Shown: positions 18,575 through 26,991 of the stretch, in pieces
Layout of the letters: each line of letters opens with the position of its first letter
How positions within the stretch are numbered: the first letter of the stretch is position 1
From: Porticoccus sp964608185
Lineage (GTDB): Bacteria; Pseudomonadota; Gammaproteobacteria; Pseudomonadales; Porticoccaceae
Length of the DNA stretch: 64,000 nucleotides
Assembly (NCBI GenBank): GCA_964608185.1
Contig: CAZSMR010000001.1
Location: forward strand, 15,443-79,442
Reading direction: 5' to 3'
Made by a program: the position numbers and the translations under genes
Notes under the pieces: generated by a model
What the model saw: only the letters and a program-made list of their open reading frames with translations
Databases searched by the model: none
Told to the model about the DNA's origin: nothing

Positions 18575-18614
18575 AATAAGTCCCAACCAAAGNNNNNNNN
18601 NNCTGGGACTTATT
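18575..18614 (-). terminator. Hairpin terminator downstream of acxABC, with an assembly gap in its loop
   Basis: AATAAGTCCCA (18575-18585) and its exact inverted copy (18604-18614) form an 11-bp stem. Read on the minus strand it is followed by TTTGTTTTT, as expected of a Rho-independent terminator after acxC. The loop holds the 10-N gap, so its true size is unknown. Confidence 0.7.
18593..18602. other. Assembly gap of 10 N
   Basis: Ten undefined bases inside the loop of the acx terminator hairpin. Both flanks of the hairpin match each other, which fits an assembler breaking at a palindrome. Confidence 0.95.
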
Positions 18615-18630
18615 CTTTACTAGCAACAAC

Positions 18631-19131
18631 TTATATCTTAGCTGGTGCTTTGATTCCAACCCACTCGAAAAAAGTCTTCAAGTCTGGTTTGACATCATGC
18701 ATACACATGTACCAAGGTGTTGGCGCTTCAATATCAAGCATTGTTCCACAATCTGGGCATGAGTACTCACGATATACCTGCCAAGATGTATCTGGTGACA
18801 TTAATCGTGGATAAACTTGATCCATTTTTTCAGCTGTATCACGAACATAAATATTCGCATTAAGCTTCCAGTTACCTGTGTAATGGCCAAAATCTTTACC
18901 GCAATCACAGAATGCATGAATTTCTTCATCACCATCTCTAATAGCTAAGTTTAGATGTGGACCTAATGCCATGATAACTTTATGTTTATATGACAATTTA
19001 TCCTGTATTACTTCCATGTAAAGTTTGTAACGGTCAGCGTCTTTAGGCATGGAAATCATTTGATGCACTGTATCCCAGGCTAAAGTGCCGTCGACCAGCT
19101 GCTTAACTTCTTGTTTTGTATATGAAGACAT
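18631..19131 (-). CDS. acxC: Acetone carboxylase, gamma subunit
   Basis: Smallest subunit of the (alpha-beta-gamma)2 acetone carboxylase, which makes acetoacetate from acetone and bicarbonate using ATP. The 166-residue protein is the expected size (about 168 in Xanthobacter). It has four cysteines placed to bind zinc: C75 and C77 (FCDCGKDFG) and C125 and C128 (YSCPDCG). AGAGAG lies 7 bases before the ATG. The gene is 82 bases after acxB and separated from it by a stable hairpin. The combination with acxA and acxB leaves little doubt about the complex; whether the substrate is acetone or a related ketone is not settled by sequence. Confidence 0.9.
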   Translation of the reverse strand: MSSYTKQEVKQLVDGTLAWDTVHQMISMPKDADRYKLYMEVIQDKLSYKHKVIMALGPHLNLAIRDGDEEIHAFCDCGKDFGHYTGNWKLNANIYVRDTAEKMDQVYPRLMSPDTSWQVYREYSCPDCGTMLDIEAPTPWYMCMHDVKPDLKTFFEWVGIKAPAKI

Positions 19132-19159
19132 ATCTATACTCTCTTTTTATTTAATTGAT

Positions 19160-19200
19160 AATTGATCGAGTGCATCAGGATCGATGCACTCACTCCAATT
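19160..19200 (-). other. Intercistronic hairpin between acxB and acxC
   Basis: GAGTGCATC (19168-19176) and GATGCACTC (19183-19191) form a perfect 9-bp stem with a 6-base loop. An outer AATTG/CAATT pair (19160-19164 with 19196-19200) extends it across a small internal loop. There is no T-run after it on the minus strand. A role in mRNA stability or in tuning acxC levels is plausible but inferred. Confidence 0.6.
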
Positions 19201-19213
19201 TCTCAAGTTAATA

Positions 19214-21559
19214 TTATTCCTCAGTCATGATGACGGGCTTACAGTCCGGCATTTCGCTGATGTCCATAGTTTTAGTAGAACCATATGTTGGGATGCCCAA
19301 CGAGGACTCTAACAAGTTATAATCTGCAGGTAAGTCCCAGAATGTTTTAAACTCATTTAGGAACGGCTCTGACAGAGCAAAACTTGAAGCATACATCTGC
19401 TTAACTTGTGGAGAAGCTATATTGTCAACGATATTTTGACGTTCAGTTTTCATCCACTCTTTGACAGGAACACTACGCTTAATGCGGTCTTTCTTGATTT
19501 GCTCTTGAGCCGCAGTAGTCTTAGCTGAATCAACAGTGTAAACACCCTCATGATCTTGAGTGTATACAACGCCATAAATTTTCTTGGCGTATTCAGGAAG
19601 AATGTAGTTCTCATTAAGATCTTCTTCGATACTTTGTGCGCCACTATGTAAACGATCCAAAGGATCACCAAATCCTGGACCACCACGTAGGTAGTTCAAG
19701 TACAGATCACCATTATCAAACATAGCTTCTGTAGTGATACATTGTTTGTCACGCTTAACTTCGGCGTCTGGTCCAAGAAGTGTTTCCCATACACGATCAT
19801 CTGGGTTCAAATCTTCACCTAAAGGAATTTCCTTACCAGTCATGATACGTCCATCTTCTCCTAGAAGACCAGTGTTGTGGGCTTCGAAACGGTAACCAGT
19901 TGCTGAAGGATATCCACCCATCAAACCCCAGTCACTGTTCATGTAACCATTACCCATGAAGAACATAGTCCAATCACAAGAACCGTGAACCATACGTAAA
20001 GTTTCAAACCCGTTACCACCACGCCACTTACCATAGCCGCCTGAGTTGGTTTTTTGAGTACGACCCAAGTATAAAAGAGGCTCTGCTAGTTCCCAGATCT
20101 CTATATCACCCATATCGCCTTCAGGGTTCCAGATAGCAGCAGCGTTGTTAAGTCCGTCTTTCATCGCACATGCGCCTGTACCACAAGCAGCAGTCTCAAA
20201 ACTGTTAACAGCGTGAATTTCGCCATCTTGGTTAATACCGCCACCTTGTAACCAGTTACAAGGGTTAGAGTTCCCAGAGTTAACTTCTTCTAGGTATCCA
20301 CGACCAAAGTATGTACGACTAATTCCGCGCCACAAAGAGCTCCAAGAAGAAACCAAGAAGTGCCATGCATCAGCGTGAGCTGTGCGACGATCATCAGGGT
20401 TAGTCCAAGTACCTTTTGGTAGACGGAATTGAGTTGCATAACGACAACCATCGTTAATACGCTCTGTAGGTACAAGACTTTGAGTCATCATTACCCAAAT
20501 ACCAGAAGTAAACGCTGTGGGGTTTGCATTATATGTATGCCATCCCCAACGACTACAACCTTCAAAGTCTAAACGCCAAGTAGCATCCTTTTTAACTGTA
20601 ATAAGGCATGGTGCGTGCATGATTGAATCAAGCTTAGCGAATGGAGATGGTACCGCTACATCTGGATGAGTGTAAGGTACATCAACAAATGCGACAGTTC
20701 TAACTTCTCCTGGAATACACATAGCCTTGATACGGCTAGTTAGTCCACGACGACCATCCTCAATAACTTCCATTGCGAAAACATCCCAGGCTTCAACACC
20801 TTCGTCTGCGATAGTTTCTTGAACCATTTCACGAATCATTTGCGTACCAGCAATACGTGTTTTCTCATCAAGAATCCAGTATTTAACAGTACGGACGTTA
20901 CGTTGACTTTCATGCAACCAGTCACGTAGTGGAGTGTCATTAACACCTGTCTTACGACAAGTAATCTGCAAACCATCACCGAAACGTTGGATTTGTCCGT
21001 TAGACATAGATCCTGGTCCAACTGCACCAGTATCAATAACGTGCGTAACACCACCTACCCATGCACACAAGTACCCTTCAAAGAATACGGGTATGATAGT
21101 TGCGATATCGCAAGGATGAACATTACCAGTTTGGCAATCGTTGTTGGTAAACATGTCACCATCATTGATACCAGGGTTAATTTCCCAATTGTTTTGGATC
21201 ATGTACTTGATTGCTGCACCCATAGTACCAACATGAATGATGATACCAGTAGATGTAGCAATACAGTCACCAGCTACGTTGTAGAGTGTGAAACACAGCT
21301 CACCTTCTTGCTCAACGATTGGCGATGCTGCAATTTTCTTAGCAACTTCACGAGAGTTAACCAATCCTGCACGAACTTTAGAAAAAATTCGTTCGTATGC
21401 GATTGGATCACTTTCTTTCAAAGTTAAAGTCTTAATACCGTCATAGTGTCCAGTTTCTGACGCACGCGCCAAGATACCATTACGGTTCTCATCTAATGAC
21501 AAGCCGTTTCTCAACAATTTGCCTAGTTCTGCCCCTTTAAGGGTTTCTAATATAGTCAT
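19214..21559 (-). CDS. acxB: Acetone carboxylase, alpha subunit (HyuB-like)
   Basis: Large subunit of the hydantoinase B/oxoprolinase superfamily; in acetone carboxylase it carries the metal site where acetone is carboxylated. From the ATG at 21559 it has 781 residues (Xanthobacter about 776). GAGGAAA stands 5-6 bases upstream, and 19 extra residues in the longer reading to 21616 would overlap acxA and look non-conserved. A metal-ligand candidate is NNDCQTGNVHPCDIA at about 139-153, the counterpart of the ND..GGTH..D motif in HyuB proteins. It follows acxA by 25 bases. Base composition looks somewhat richer in GC than in neighbours, as in highly expressed genes. Confidence 0.92.
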   Translation of the reverse strand: MTILETLKGAELGKLLRNGLSLDENRNGILARASETGHYDGIKTLTLKESDPIAYERIFSKVRAGLVNSREVAKKIAASPIVEQEGELCFTLYNVAGDCIATSTGIIIHVGTMGAAIKYMIQNNWEINPGINDGDMFTNNDCQTGNVHPCDIATIIPVFFEGYLCAWVGGVTHVIDTGAVGPGSMSNGQIQRFGDGLQITCRKTGVNDTPLRDWLHESQRNVRTVKYWILDEKTRIAGTQMIREMVQETIADEGVEAWDVFAMEVIEDGRRGLTSRIKAMCIPGEVRTVAFVDVPYTHPDVAVPSPFAKLDSIMHAPCLITVKKDATWRLDFEGCSRWGWHTYNANPTAFTSGIWVMMTQSLVPTERINDGCRYATQFRLPKGTWTNPDDRRTAHADAWHFLVSSWSSLWRGISRTYFGRGYLEEVNSGNSNPCNWLQGGGINQDGEIHAVNSFETAACGTGACAMKDGLNNAAAIWNPEGDMGDIEIWELAEPLLYLGRTQKTNSGGYGKWRGGNGFETLRMVHGSCDWTMFFMGNGYMNSDWGLMGGYPSATGYRFEAHNTGLLGEDGRIMTGKEIPLGEDLNPDDRVWETLLGPDAEVKRDKQCITTEAMFDNGDLYLNYLRGGPGFGDPLDRLHSGAQSIEEDLNENYILPEYAKKIYGVVYTQDHEGVYTVDSAKTTAAQEQIKKDRIKRSVPVKEWMKTERQNIVDNIASPQVKQMYASSFALSEPFLNEFKTFWDLPADYNLLESSLGIPTYGSTKTMDISEMPDCKPVIMTEE

Positions 21560-21584
21560 AAGATTTCCTCTATTATCTATTGAT

Positions 21585-23765
21585 CTAAATCGCGTCGACG
21601 GTATTGAAAGCAACACTTTCTATATCTGTCTCAATCAAATGGAAGAGACGATGCTTATCAAGGAACGTTGCGAAGCCAGTTGGAACTACGAAAGTGGTCG
21701 CGTCTGATTCAATCACCGCTGGACCATTAACCCTATTACCAGGCATCAAGCTTTCCATATGATAAAGATCTGCTTCAACCCATTTACGTTGGTCATAGAA
21801 TTTCCTAGAACCAGTTTTAGAACCAGCTGCTGGAGTTTCACCTTGCACCTTCTCATTAGGAACAGCAGGCTTACTAGTTTCTACTGAACCACGAAGAATT
21901 GCACCTGTAATCCCAAATCCTAGCTCAGGAGAACGAGCAGCATCAGCATATACGCGAGCGTATTCTGCATCAAAAGCCGCCACTAGTGCTGGCCAATCTT
22001 TTTTGCCATTTAGTTTTGGTAAAGGTGAATCGATTTCTAAGTCATTCAACTGTCCTAGATACTGCATGCTGTATCCTGGCGTGAAAGTAATGTCTTTCTC
22101 AGAAAAACCATTAATTTCGAACTCTTCCAATACCTTAACTTTCAAAGTATCCCAAGCTGTTTGTAGCTGATTAACAGATGTTTCTAAATCGTCATCTGTA
22201 GACTCCTCAGTAATACCAACGTTAACACTCATATCATAGCGATATTCGAAGTCCGCTGAAGCACAACCAAACGCTGAGAATCCAGCAGCCCATGCAGGAA
22301 CGATAGTTTCTTTGAAACCTAAACCTTTAGTGTAACCATATGCATGAACTGGACCACCGCCACCGTATGAGAAGCATACAAAGTCACGCGGGCTATAACC
22401 CTTACCAGAAATCATTGCACGTAAATGTTGACGCAAAGAAAGGTCAAGCAACTCAATCACACCTGCTGCAGCGTCTTCTAAAGAAAGACCCATAGGAGTA
22501 GCGATTTGATCTTGTACGCATTTTCTTCCACGCTCCACATCAAGTTTCAAAATTCCACCAAGGAAGTTATCTGGGTTCAAGTAGCCAAGAATAATGTGGC
22601 AATCAGTTACTGAAACAGTATCCAAACCACCTTCTGGCCAGCAAGTACCAACACGATAACCTGCACTATCTGGACCTAATTTAAGAGAATTTGAATAAGG
22701 ATCAATACGTACGAAACTACCCGCACCCGCACCGATACTATCCATTGCAACCATTGGCAGTGAAAGAACTAGACGAGCCATATCACTATCCTTATGGATA
22801 GAATAGTTACCGCCAGTAATTAGGGCCATATCAAAGCTGGTTCCACCAATATCTGAACAAGCAATGTTTTCGTACCCAAGTTGTTCACCTAGATATTTAG
22901 CACCAATAACTCCACCAATTGGACCAGATACTAATGAACGAGCGAGTTCTTTTGCTTTCCATGAAATAGTACCACCATGGGTAGCCATTACACGTACGTC
23001 ACATTTTGCACCTTTATCTCTCATCTTGTCGCTTAGTGCGCCAAGAATCTTACGAGAAGGCTCAGCAGCATATGCTTCTAAAATAGTTGTATTTGTACGA
23101 TGACTCTCCTTACGTGCAGGATAGTAGTCACAAGAAGCAAAAACAGGGATCTTAGAGCCCTTATCTTTAATTACTTTTAAGACTGCGTCTCGAACAGCAT
23201 GCTCATGAACTGGGTTCAAGTAAGAGCTAATTAAACTAATAGCAATCGCTTTAACGCCTTGATCAACAAGCTCTCCAGCAGCCTTAATAGCATCTTCTAT
23301 ACGAATAGGTATTACTACGGCACCTTTACAGTCGATTCGCTCAGTCACACCACGAGTATCGTGTATGTGTACCAATGACTCATCATATTTATGACTGTTT
23401 AAGTGGAGTCGATCTTCAAATGCATAACCTAAGTAGCATTGAATTGCGCGACCCATTCTGTGGAAGTCCTCAAAACCTTTACTTGTTATTAAGCCAGTTC
23501 GAAGGCCTTTTCTTCCCACAACGCGGTTAAGCATGGCGGTTCCAGAAAATACACAAGTTACCATTTCAGGGTATGTTTCTTCAACTGTTCTTCCCCAGTG
23601 GACCAGAGCATCAACACTAGAATTTAGTACTGCTGTTGCTTCATCTGCATCACTTTGTGCTTTACCGACAACAAAAGAGCCGTCTGCGCGCACAAAGAAC
23701 GTATCTGTCATAGTTCCGCCTGCATCGATCCCTAGGACCTCGACGGGATTAGTTAAATCATTCAA
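21585..23765 (-). CDS. acxA: Acetone carboxylase, beta subunit (HyuA-like ATPase)
   Basis: ATP-binding subunit of the hydantoinase A/oxoprolinase superfamily, thought to phosphorylate acetone and bicarbonate. At 726 residues it matches AcxA (about 717). Actin-like ATPase motifs are visible: GIDAGGTMTDTF at 12-23, SGPIGGVIGA and CSDIGGTSFDMAL near 280-325, and SYGGGGPVHAYGY further on. The start codon is TTG, with GAGGA 7 bases upstream; an ATG a few bases in is out of frame. It heads the acxABC operon. No AcxR-like activator or acetone monooxygenase gene lies nearby. Confidence 0.92.
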   Translation of the reverse strand: MNDLTNPVEVLGIDAGGTMTDTFFVRADGSFVVGKAQSDADEATAVLNSSVDALVHWGRTVEETYPEMVTCVFSGTAMLNRVVGRKGLRTGLITSKGFEDFHRMGRAIQCYLGYAFEDRLHLNSHKYDESLVHIHDTRGVTERIDCKGAVVIPIRIEDAIKAAGELVDQGVKAIAISLISSYLNPVHEHAVRDAVLKVIKDKGSKIPVFASCDYYPARKESHRTNTTILEAYAAEPSRKILGALSDKMRDKGAKCDVRVMATHGGTISWKAKELARSLVSGPIGGVIGAKYLGEQLGYENIACSDIGGTSFDMALITGGNYSIHKDSDMARLVLSLPMVAMDSIGAGAGSFVRIDPYSNSLKLGPDSAGYRVGTCWPEGGLDTVSVTDCHIILGYLNPDNFLGGILKLDVERGRKCVQDQIATPMGLSLEDAAAGVIELLDLSLRQHLRAMISGKGYSPRDFVCFSYGGGGPVHAYGYTKGLGFKETIVPAWAAGFSAFGCASADFEYRYDMSVNVGITEESTDDDLETSVNQLQTAWDTLKVKVLEEFEINGFSEKDITFTPGYSMQYLGQLNDLEIDSPLPKLNGKKDWPALVAAFDAEYARVYADAARSPELGFGITGAILRGSVETSKPAVPNEKVQGETPAAGSKTGSRKFYDQRKWVEADLYHMESLMPGNRVNGPAVIESDATTFVVPTGFATFLDKHRLFHLIETDIESVAFNTVDAI

Positions 23766-23835
23766 GTTTATATCCTCTTATTTAATGAGTTTCTAACTTC
23801 ATATTCTTTGCTTTAAATATTTTTTTAGCGCCGCG

Positions 23836-23852
23836 TATCGATCTCTATCGAT
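23836..23852. repeat. Direct repeat TATCGAT x2, 10-bp spacing, upstream of acxA
   Basis: TATCGAT occurs at 23836-23842 and again at 23846-23852, one helical turn apart, about 71-87 bases before the acxA start codon. Same-face repeats at promoter distance suggest a regulator site; no factor can be named. Confidence 0.4.
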
Positions 23853-23966
23853 TTTAACAAATACATAAATCACGCTAGAAAAACAAAAAATACCCTCAGA
23901 TACTACCTCTTACGTTTTTATCTCAACTTTAAAATAATTATATTTATCATTGATTTAAAAATATAA

Positions 23967-24035
23967 CCGATGAAAATATCTTACTTATTATCTGATTATG
24001 CCACATGCACAATCGGTGATCCAAAATTTCATCGG
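23967..24035. repeat. Inverted repeat CCGATGAAA ... TTTCATCGG upstream of acxA
   Basis: Perfect 9-bp arms at 23967-23975 and 24027-24035 with a 51-bp interval. A third related element, minus-strand CACCGATT, lies near 24011-24018. The arrangement resembles multiple binding sites of one upstream activator, or a long RNA stem. It lies about 200-270 bases before acxA. Confidence 0.35.
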
Positions 24036-24109
24036 GATAGAATTAAAGCATGAGAAATTACATGTGTCCAATAAATTAGCTCACCAAACTATTGATTTTC
24101 TACTCTATT

Positions 24110-24128
24110 AATGATAATGATTATCATT
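24110..24128. promoter_or_regulatory. Fur-type operator (perfect 9-1-9 palindrome)
   Basis: AATGATAATGATTATCATT is a perfect palindrome around a central G and contains the full 7-1-7 Fur consensus TGATAAT-N-ATTATCA. It lies 208 bases before gshA and about 345 bases before acxA. No iron-uptake gene is adjacent, so the regulated transcript is uncertain: acxABC, gshA, or an unannotated short RNA. Confidence 0.65.
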
Positions 24129-24336
24129 TACGTTGTTGAAGCGTCCTAAGTCGTTAATTTTAAAATTTTTTTTTAAAAACTAAAAATTTCATGTAGATAT
24201 ACGAATAATAGCGAAAAAATTATAATTAATATTTTTTCACTGGGTTAATCTGACTCGATTGTCTCACGCTTGTAGTATATTATTTGCAACCTCATACCCG
24301 ACTTGCAACTAGCAGCTCCACAAAAGGAAAATTAAG

Positions 24337-25698
24337 TTGCCTTTATCAAAAAATCGCCTAGATTTACTCACGGACAATGCTTCTTCAAAGGTACTTTTGG
24401 ATATAACACGAGGCATCGAAAAGGAAAGTCTACGAGTCACTAAAGCAGGGGAAATAGCAAAAACACCACATTCTCATCTACTAGGAGCCGCCCTCACTCA
24501 TCCTCAAATAACAACTGATTTCTCAGAAGCTTTGCTTGAATTCATCACACCGCCTTCAACCGATGCTAACGAAGTACTAAAAATACTTGAGGATGCACAC
24601 TGCTTCACCTACAAAAATATTGACGATGAAGTACTTTGGACAAGTAGCATGCCATGTCAATTGAGCGGAGAAAGTAGCATACCTGTAGGAGTGTATGGTT
24701 CATCAAATATTGGAGAAATGAAACATACATATAGATTGGGGCTAGGTCATCGCTATGGCAAGTTAATGCAAACTATAGCCGGAATTCACTATAATTTTTC
24801 GGTTCCAGATGATCTGATGGAAATGTTCAGAAGTAATGAAAACTCGAAGGTATCTTTTGAGGTTTTTAAAACTGATAATTATTTTTCCTTGATACGCAAT
24901 TTTCGTCGCAATTACTGGTTACTATTATATTTATTTGGTGCATCTCCTGCTATCTGTCGTAGCTTTGCAAAAAATAGAGGCCATCGGCTTATTGAGTTTG
25001 GTGAAGATGAGCACAGCCTGCATCTGCCTTACGCTACATCTTTAAGGATGAGTGATCTAGGCTACCAAAGTAAAGAGCAAGATAATTTGATGATTTGTTA
25101 TAATAGTTTAAATAGCTATGTTAAAACACTGAGAGAGGTGCTGGTTAAACCTAACCCAAGCTATGAGCTCATCGGACTCAAAGATGCACTTGGAAAATAC
25201 AAACAACTTAATGTAAACGTACTACAAATTGAAAATGAATTTTATAGCCCAATAAGACCAAAGCGATCTGCCGATCCCGGGGAAACTCCTTTACAAGCTT
25301 TATCTAAAAAAGGTGTTGAGTATATTGAGGTGCGCTGTCTTGATCTCAACCCTTTTTTGCCGCTTGGGATTGATCGCGAGCAAATTGATTTTATGGATGT
25401 TTTTTTGATGACCTGCTTGCTATCCAAAAGTGCACCGACAGATCAAGAGGAACATTATCGTATATTAAAAAATCAAAAAATTATGGTGTATCAAGGCAGA
25501 AGTCCAAATTTGATGCTTCATGACAAATATAAAAGTAGAACTTTCAGAGACTGGGGTCACTCTATCTTTGAAAAAATGTATCCAGTGGCTGCACTTTTTG
25601 ATCAACAAAAGCAAACGAGCAGATACTCTGGGGCTCTAAAAAAACTAGAGAGGTTAATTGATCGTCCATCTCTAACGCCTTCAGCCAAGATATTGGAT
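24337..25698 (+). CDS. gshA: Glutamate-cysteine ligase, 3' end lost in an assembly gap
   Basis: First enzyme of glutathione synthesis, joining glutamate and cysteine with ATP. 454 residues are visible before the gap; E. coli GshA has 518. Family segments include RGIEKESLRVTKAGEIA near the start, DFSEALLEFITPP, and GLGHRYGKLMQTIAGIHYNFS (as the 128-148 region). YSPIRPKRSADPGETPLQAL and VEYIEVRCLDLNPFLPLGID follow further on. The start is TTG with AAGGAAA about 6 bases upstream. The frame does continue through the N-run, but the residues after it are not GshA and belong to the neighbouring locus. Confidence 0.93.
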
Positions 25699-25798
25699 NN
25701 NNNNNNNNNNNNNNNNNNNNNNNNNNNNNNNNNNNNNNNNNNNNNNNNNNNNNNNNNNNNNNNNNNNNNNNNNNNNNNNNNNNNNNNNNNNNNNNNNN
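25699..25798. other. Assembly gap of 100 N
   Basis: A run of exactly 100 N, probably a placeholder of unknown size. About 60 residues (180 bases) of gshA are missing, so the true gap should be larger than 100 bases. Confidence 0.95.
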
Positions 25799-25803
25799 TA
25801 GTT

Positions 25804-26277
25804 CTATTCACCTGTTTTATAAAGGTATGCGCTAGATCGATTAGTAAGATAGAGTTTAAACCGCCTATCCAAATAATATACAACTCTTCGCATATTTTGT
25901 TTTCCTATCAACTCATAAGCAGTATTGTCTGGTTTGCCACAAACATAGAGATTATCAACAAAATAATCTGTCGTTACGCCTTTAAACAACTTATATGTCT
26001 TCCATAAATTAAATATGTTTAACTTAACCAGTTCACTATCTACCTTTAGACACCACTTAAGTTTCCCTAGTTTTTTATCCATGCCTTTATAGATAAGCTT
26101 CCCTTGTGTAAATTTTTTATCCTTAATGCCCATCGATCTGGTACTTCTATTTGATGCCCCTGAAAGACCAGTTGGGCTACCTCCTGGCATCAGGCTCGCA
26201 TGAAGTCCGGAAGATGTGACAAAAGTAGGAACGGTAAAAAAAACAAGCAAAAACGCAATGCAAAAAATTCTAACCAT
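25804..26277 (-). CDS. Small secreted protein of unknown function
   Basis: A 157-residue protein that I do not recognise. It starts MVRIFCIAFLLVFFTVPTFV, a clear signal peptide, with cleavage likely near residue 20-24. The mature part begins with a Ser/Gly-rich stretch, then a basic domain with two cysteines (in KWCLKV and YVCGKP) and many aromatic residues. The ATG at 26277 has AGGAG 7 bases upstream and is preferred to two GTG codons just before it. It is convergent with gshA and ends 5 bases from the assembly gap. A periplasmic or exported location is inferred from the signal peptide alone. Confidence 0.65.
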   Translation of the reverse strand: MVRIFCIAFLLVFFTVPTFVTSSGLHASLMPGGSPTGLSGASNRSTRSMGIKDKKFTQGKLIYKGMDKKLGKLKWCLKVDSELVKLNIFNLWKTYKLFKGVTTDYFVDNLYVCGKPDNTAYELIGKQNMRRVVYYLDRRFKLYLTNRSSAYLYKTGE

Positions 26278-26512
26278 CACCACACTCCTGTTTTACCGTC
26301 AATATTAAAGTGCTCTAGATGTACCGCTAGAATACTCTCTATAGTTTCTTGCATTTTACACACTCTGACGTTGTAATCCACTAGCCACAATTGAACTTAC
26401 TTTCAAATGAGCTTTTATTATGATGAAAGGGTTTGTAAAGTTGGGCCCAGATTAGTAGAGTTGGGTAAAAGCTGCCTATAAACGGCGTAAGCTTCTATTA
26501 CAAGGATAAAAA

Positions 26513-26989
26513 ATGATACAAAACAGAAAGATAAGTTGTTTAACTTTTATATTTTGTGTAGCTCTTATTGCAGTTTCTCTTTATATGCAATTTATTATGG
26601 AATTGCGTCCTTGCTACCTTTGTGTGACACAAAGATTTTTTATAATTGTTATTGGATTCTTCTCTTTCTTAGCGTTTATTCATAATACTGGCTACAAAAT
26701 ATATGGGGCACTAACAACCGGAAGTGCACTAATTGGTGGCTATTTTGCTTCTAAACAATTATGGCTTCAGAGTCTTCCTGCTGATGAAATTCCGTCCTGT
26801 GGCCCGCCAGTGGAATACTTGTTTAATGCATTTAATTTGAGCGAAGCTCTAAAAATGCTAGTGCAAGGAGATGGAAACTGCTCTACGGTTCAATGGATTT
26901 TTCTTGGCTTAAGCATCCCTGGGTGGACTTTGGTCAGCTTCATAGCTTTTGCTATTCTGGGTGTATCACAAATAATTCGAAAAAACTGA
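26513..26989 (+). CDS. dsbB: Disulfide bond formation protein DsbB
   Basis: Inner-membrane quinone reductase that reoxidises DsbA. The 158-residue protein has four predicted membrane helices. It has both redox pairs: C34/C37 in RPCYLC in the first periplasmic loop, and C96 (SCGP) with C123 in the second loop. Length is a little under E. coli DsbB (176). The SD-like AAGGA lies about 8 bases before the ATG. It is followed after 2 bases by a LrgA/CidA-like gene, so co-transcription is likely. Its partner DsbA is encoded at about 51.2-51.9 kb. Confidence 0.92.
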   Translation: MIQNRKISCLTFIFCVALIAVSLYMQFIMELRPCYLCVTQRFFIIVIGFFSFLAFIHNTGYKIYGALTTGSALIGGYFASKQLWLQSLPADEIPSCGPPVEYLFNAFNLSEALKMLVQGDGNCSTVQWIFLGLSIPGWTLVSFIAFAILGVSQIIRKN

Positions 26990-26991
26990 GT

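Larger units (their letters stand above)
23766..24336. promoter_or_regulatory. 571-bp divergent regulatory region between acxA and gshA
   Basis: AT-rich region without a convincing gene on either strand. It holds both promoters and three features listed separately: a TATCGAT direct repeat near acxA, a long inverted repeat of CCGATGAAA, and a perfect Fur-type palindrome. I looked for a sigma-54 promoter, which is used by known acetone carboxylase operons, on the acx strand within about 130 bases of the start and saw none. Confidence 0.7.

Noticed and set aside
20987..21427. 146-codon open frame on the plus strand inside acxB
   Set aside because: Fully antisense to conserved AcxB coding sequence; no ribosome site or recognisable protein features.
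25799..26007. Continuation of the gshA frame after the 100-N gap
   Set aside because: The residues do not match GshA, and the same bases are better explained by the minus-strand secreted protein gene. The N-run keeps the frame open artificially.
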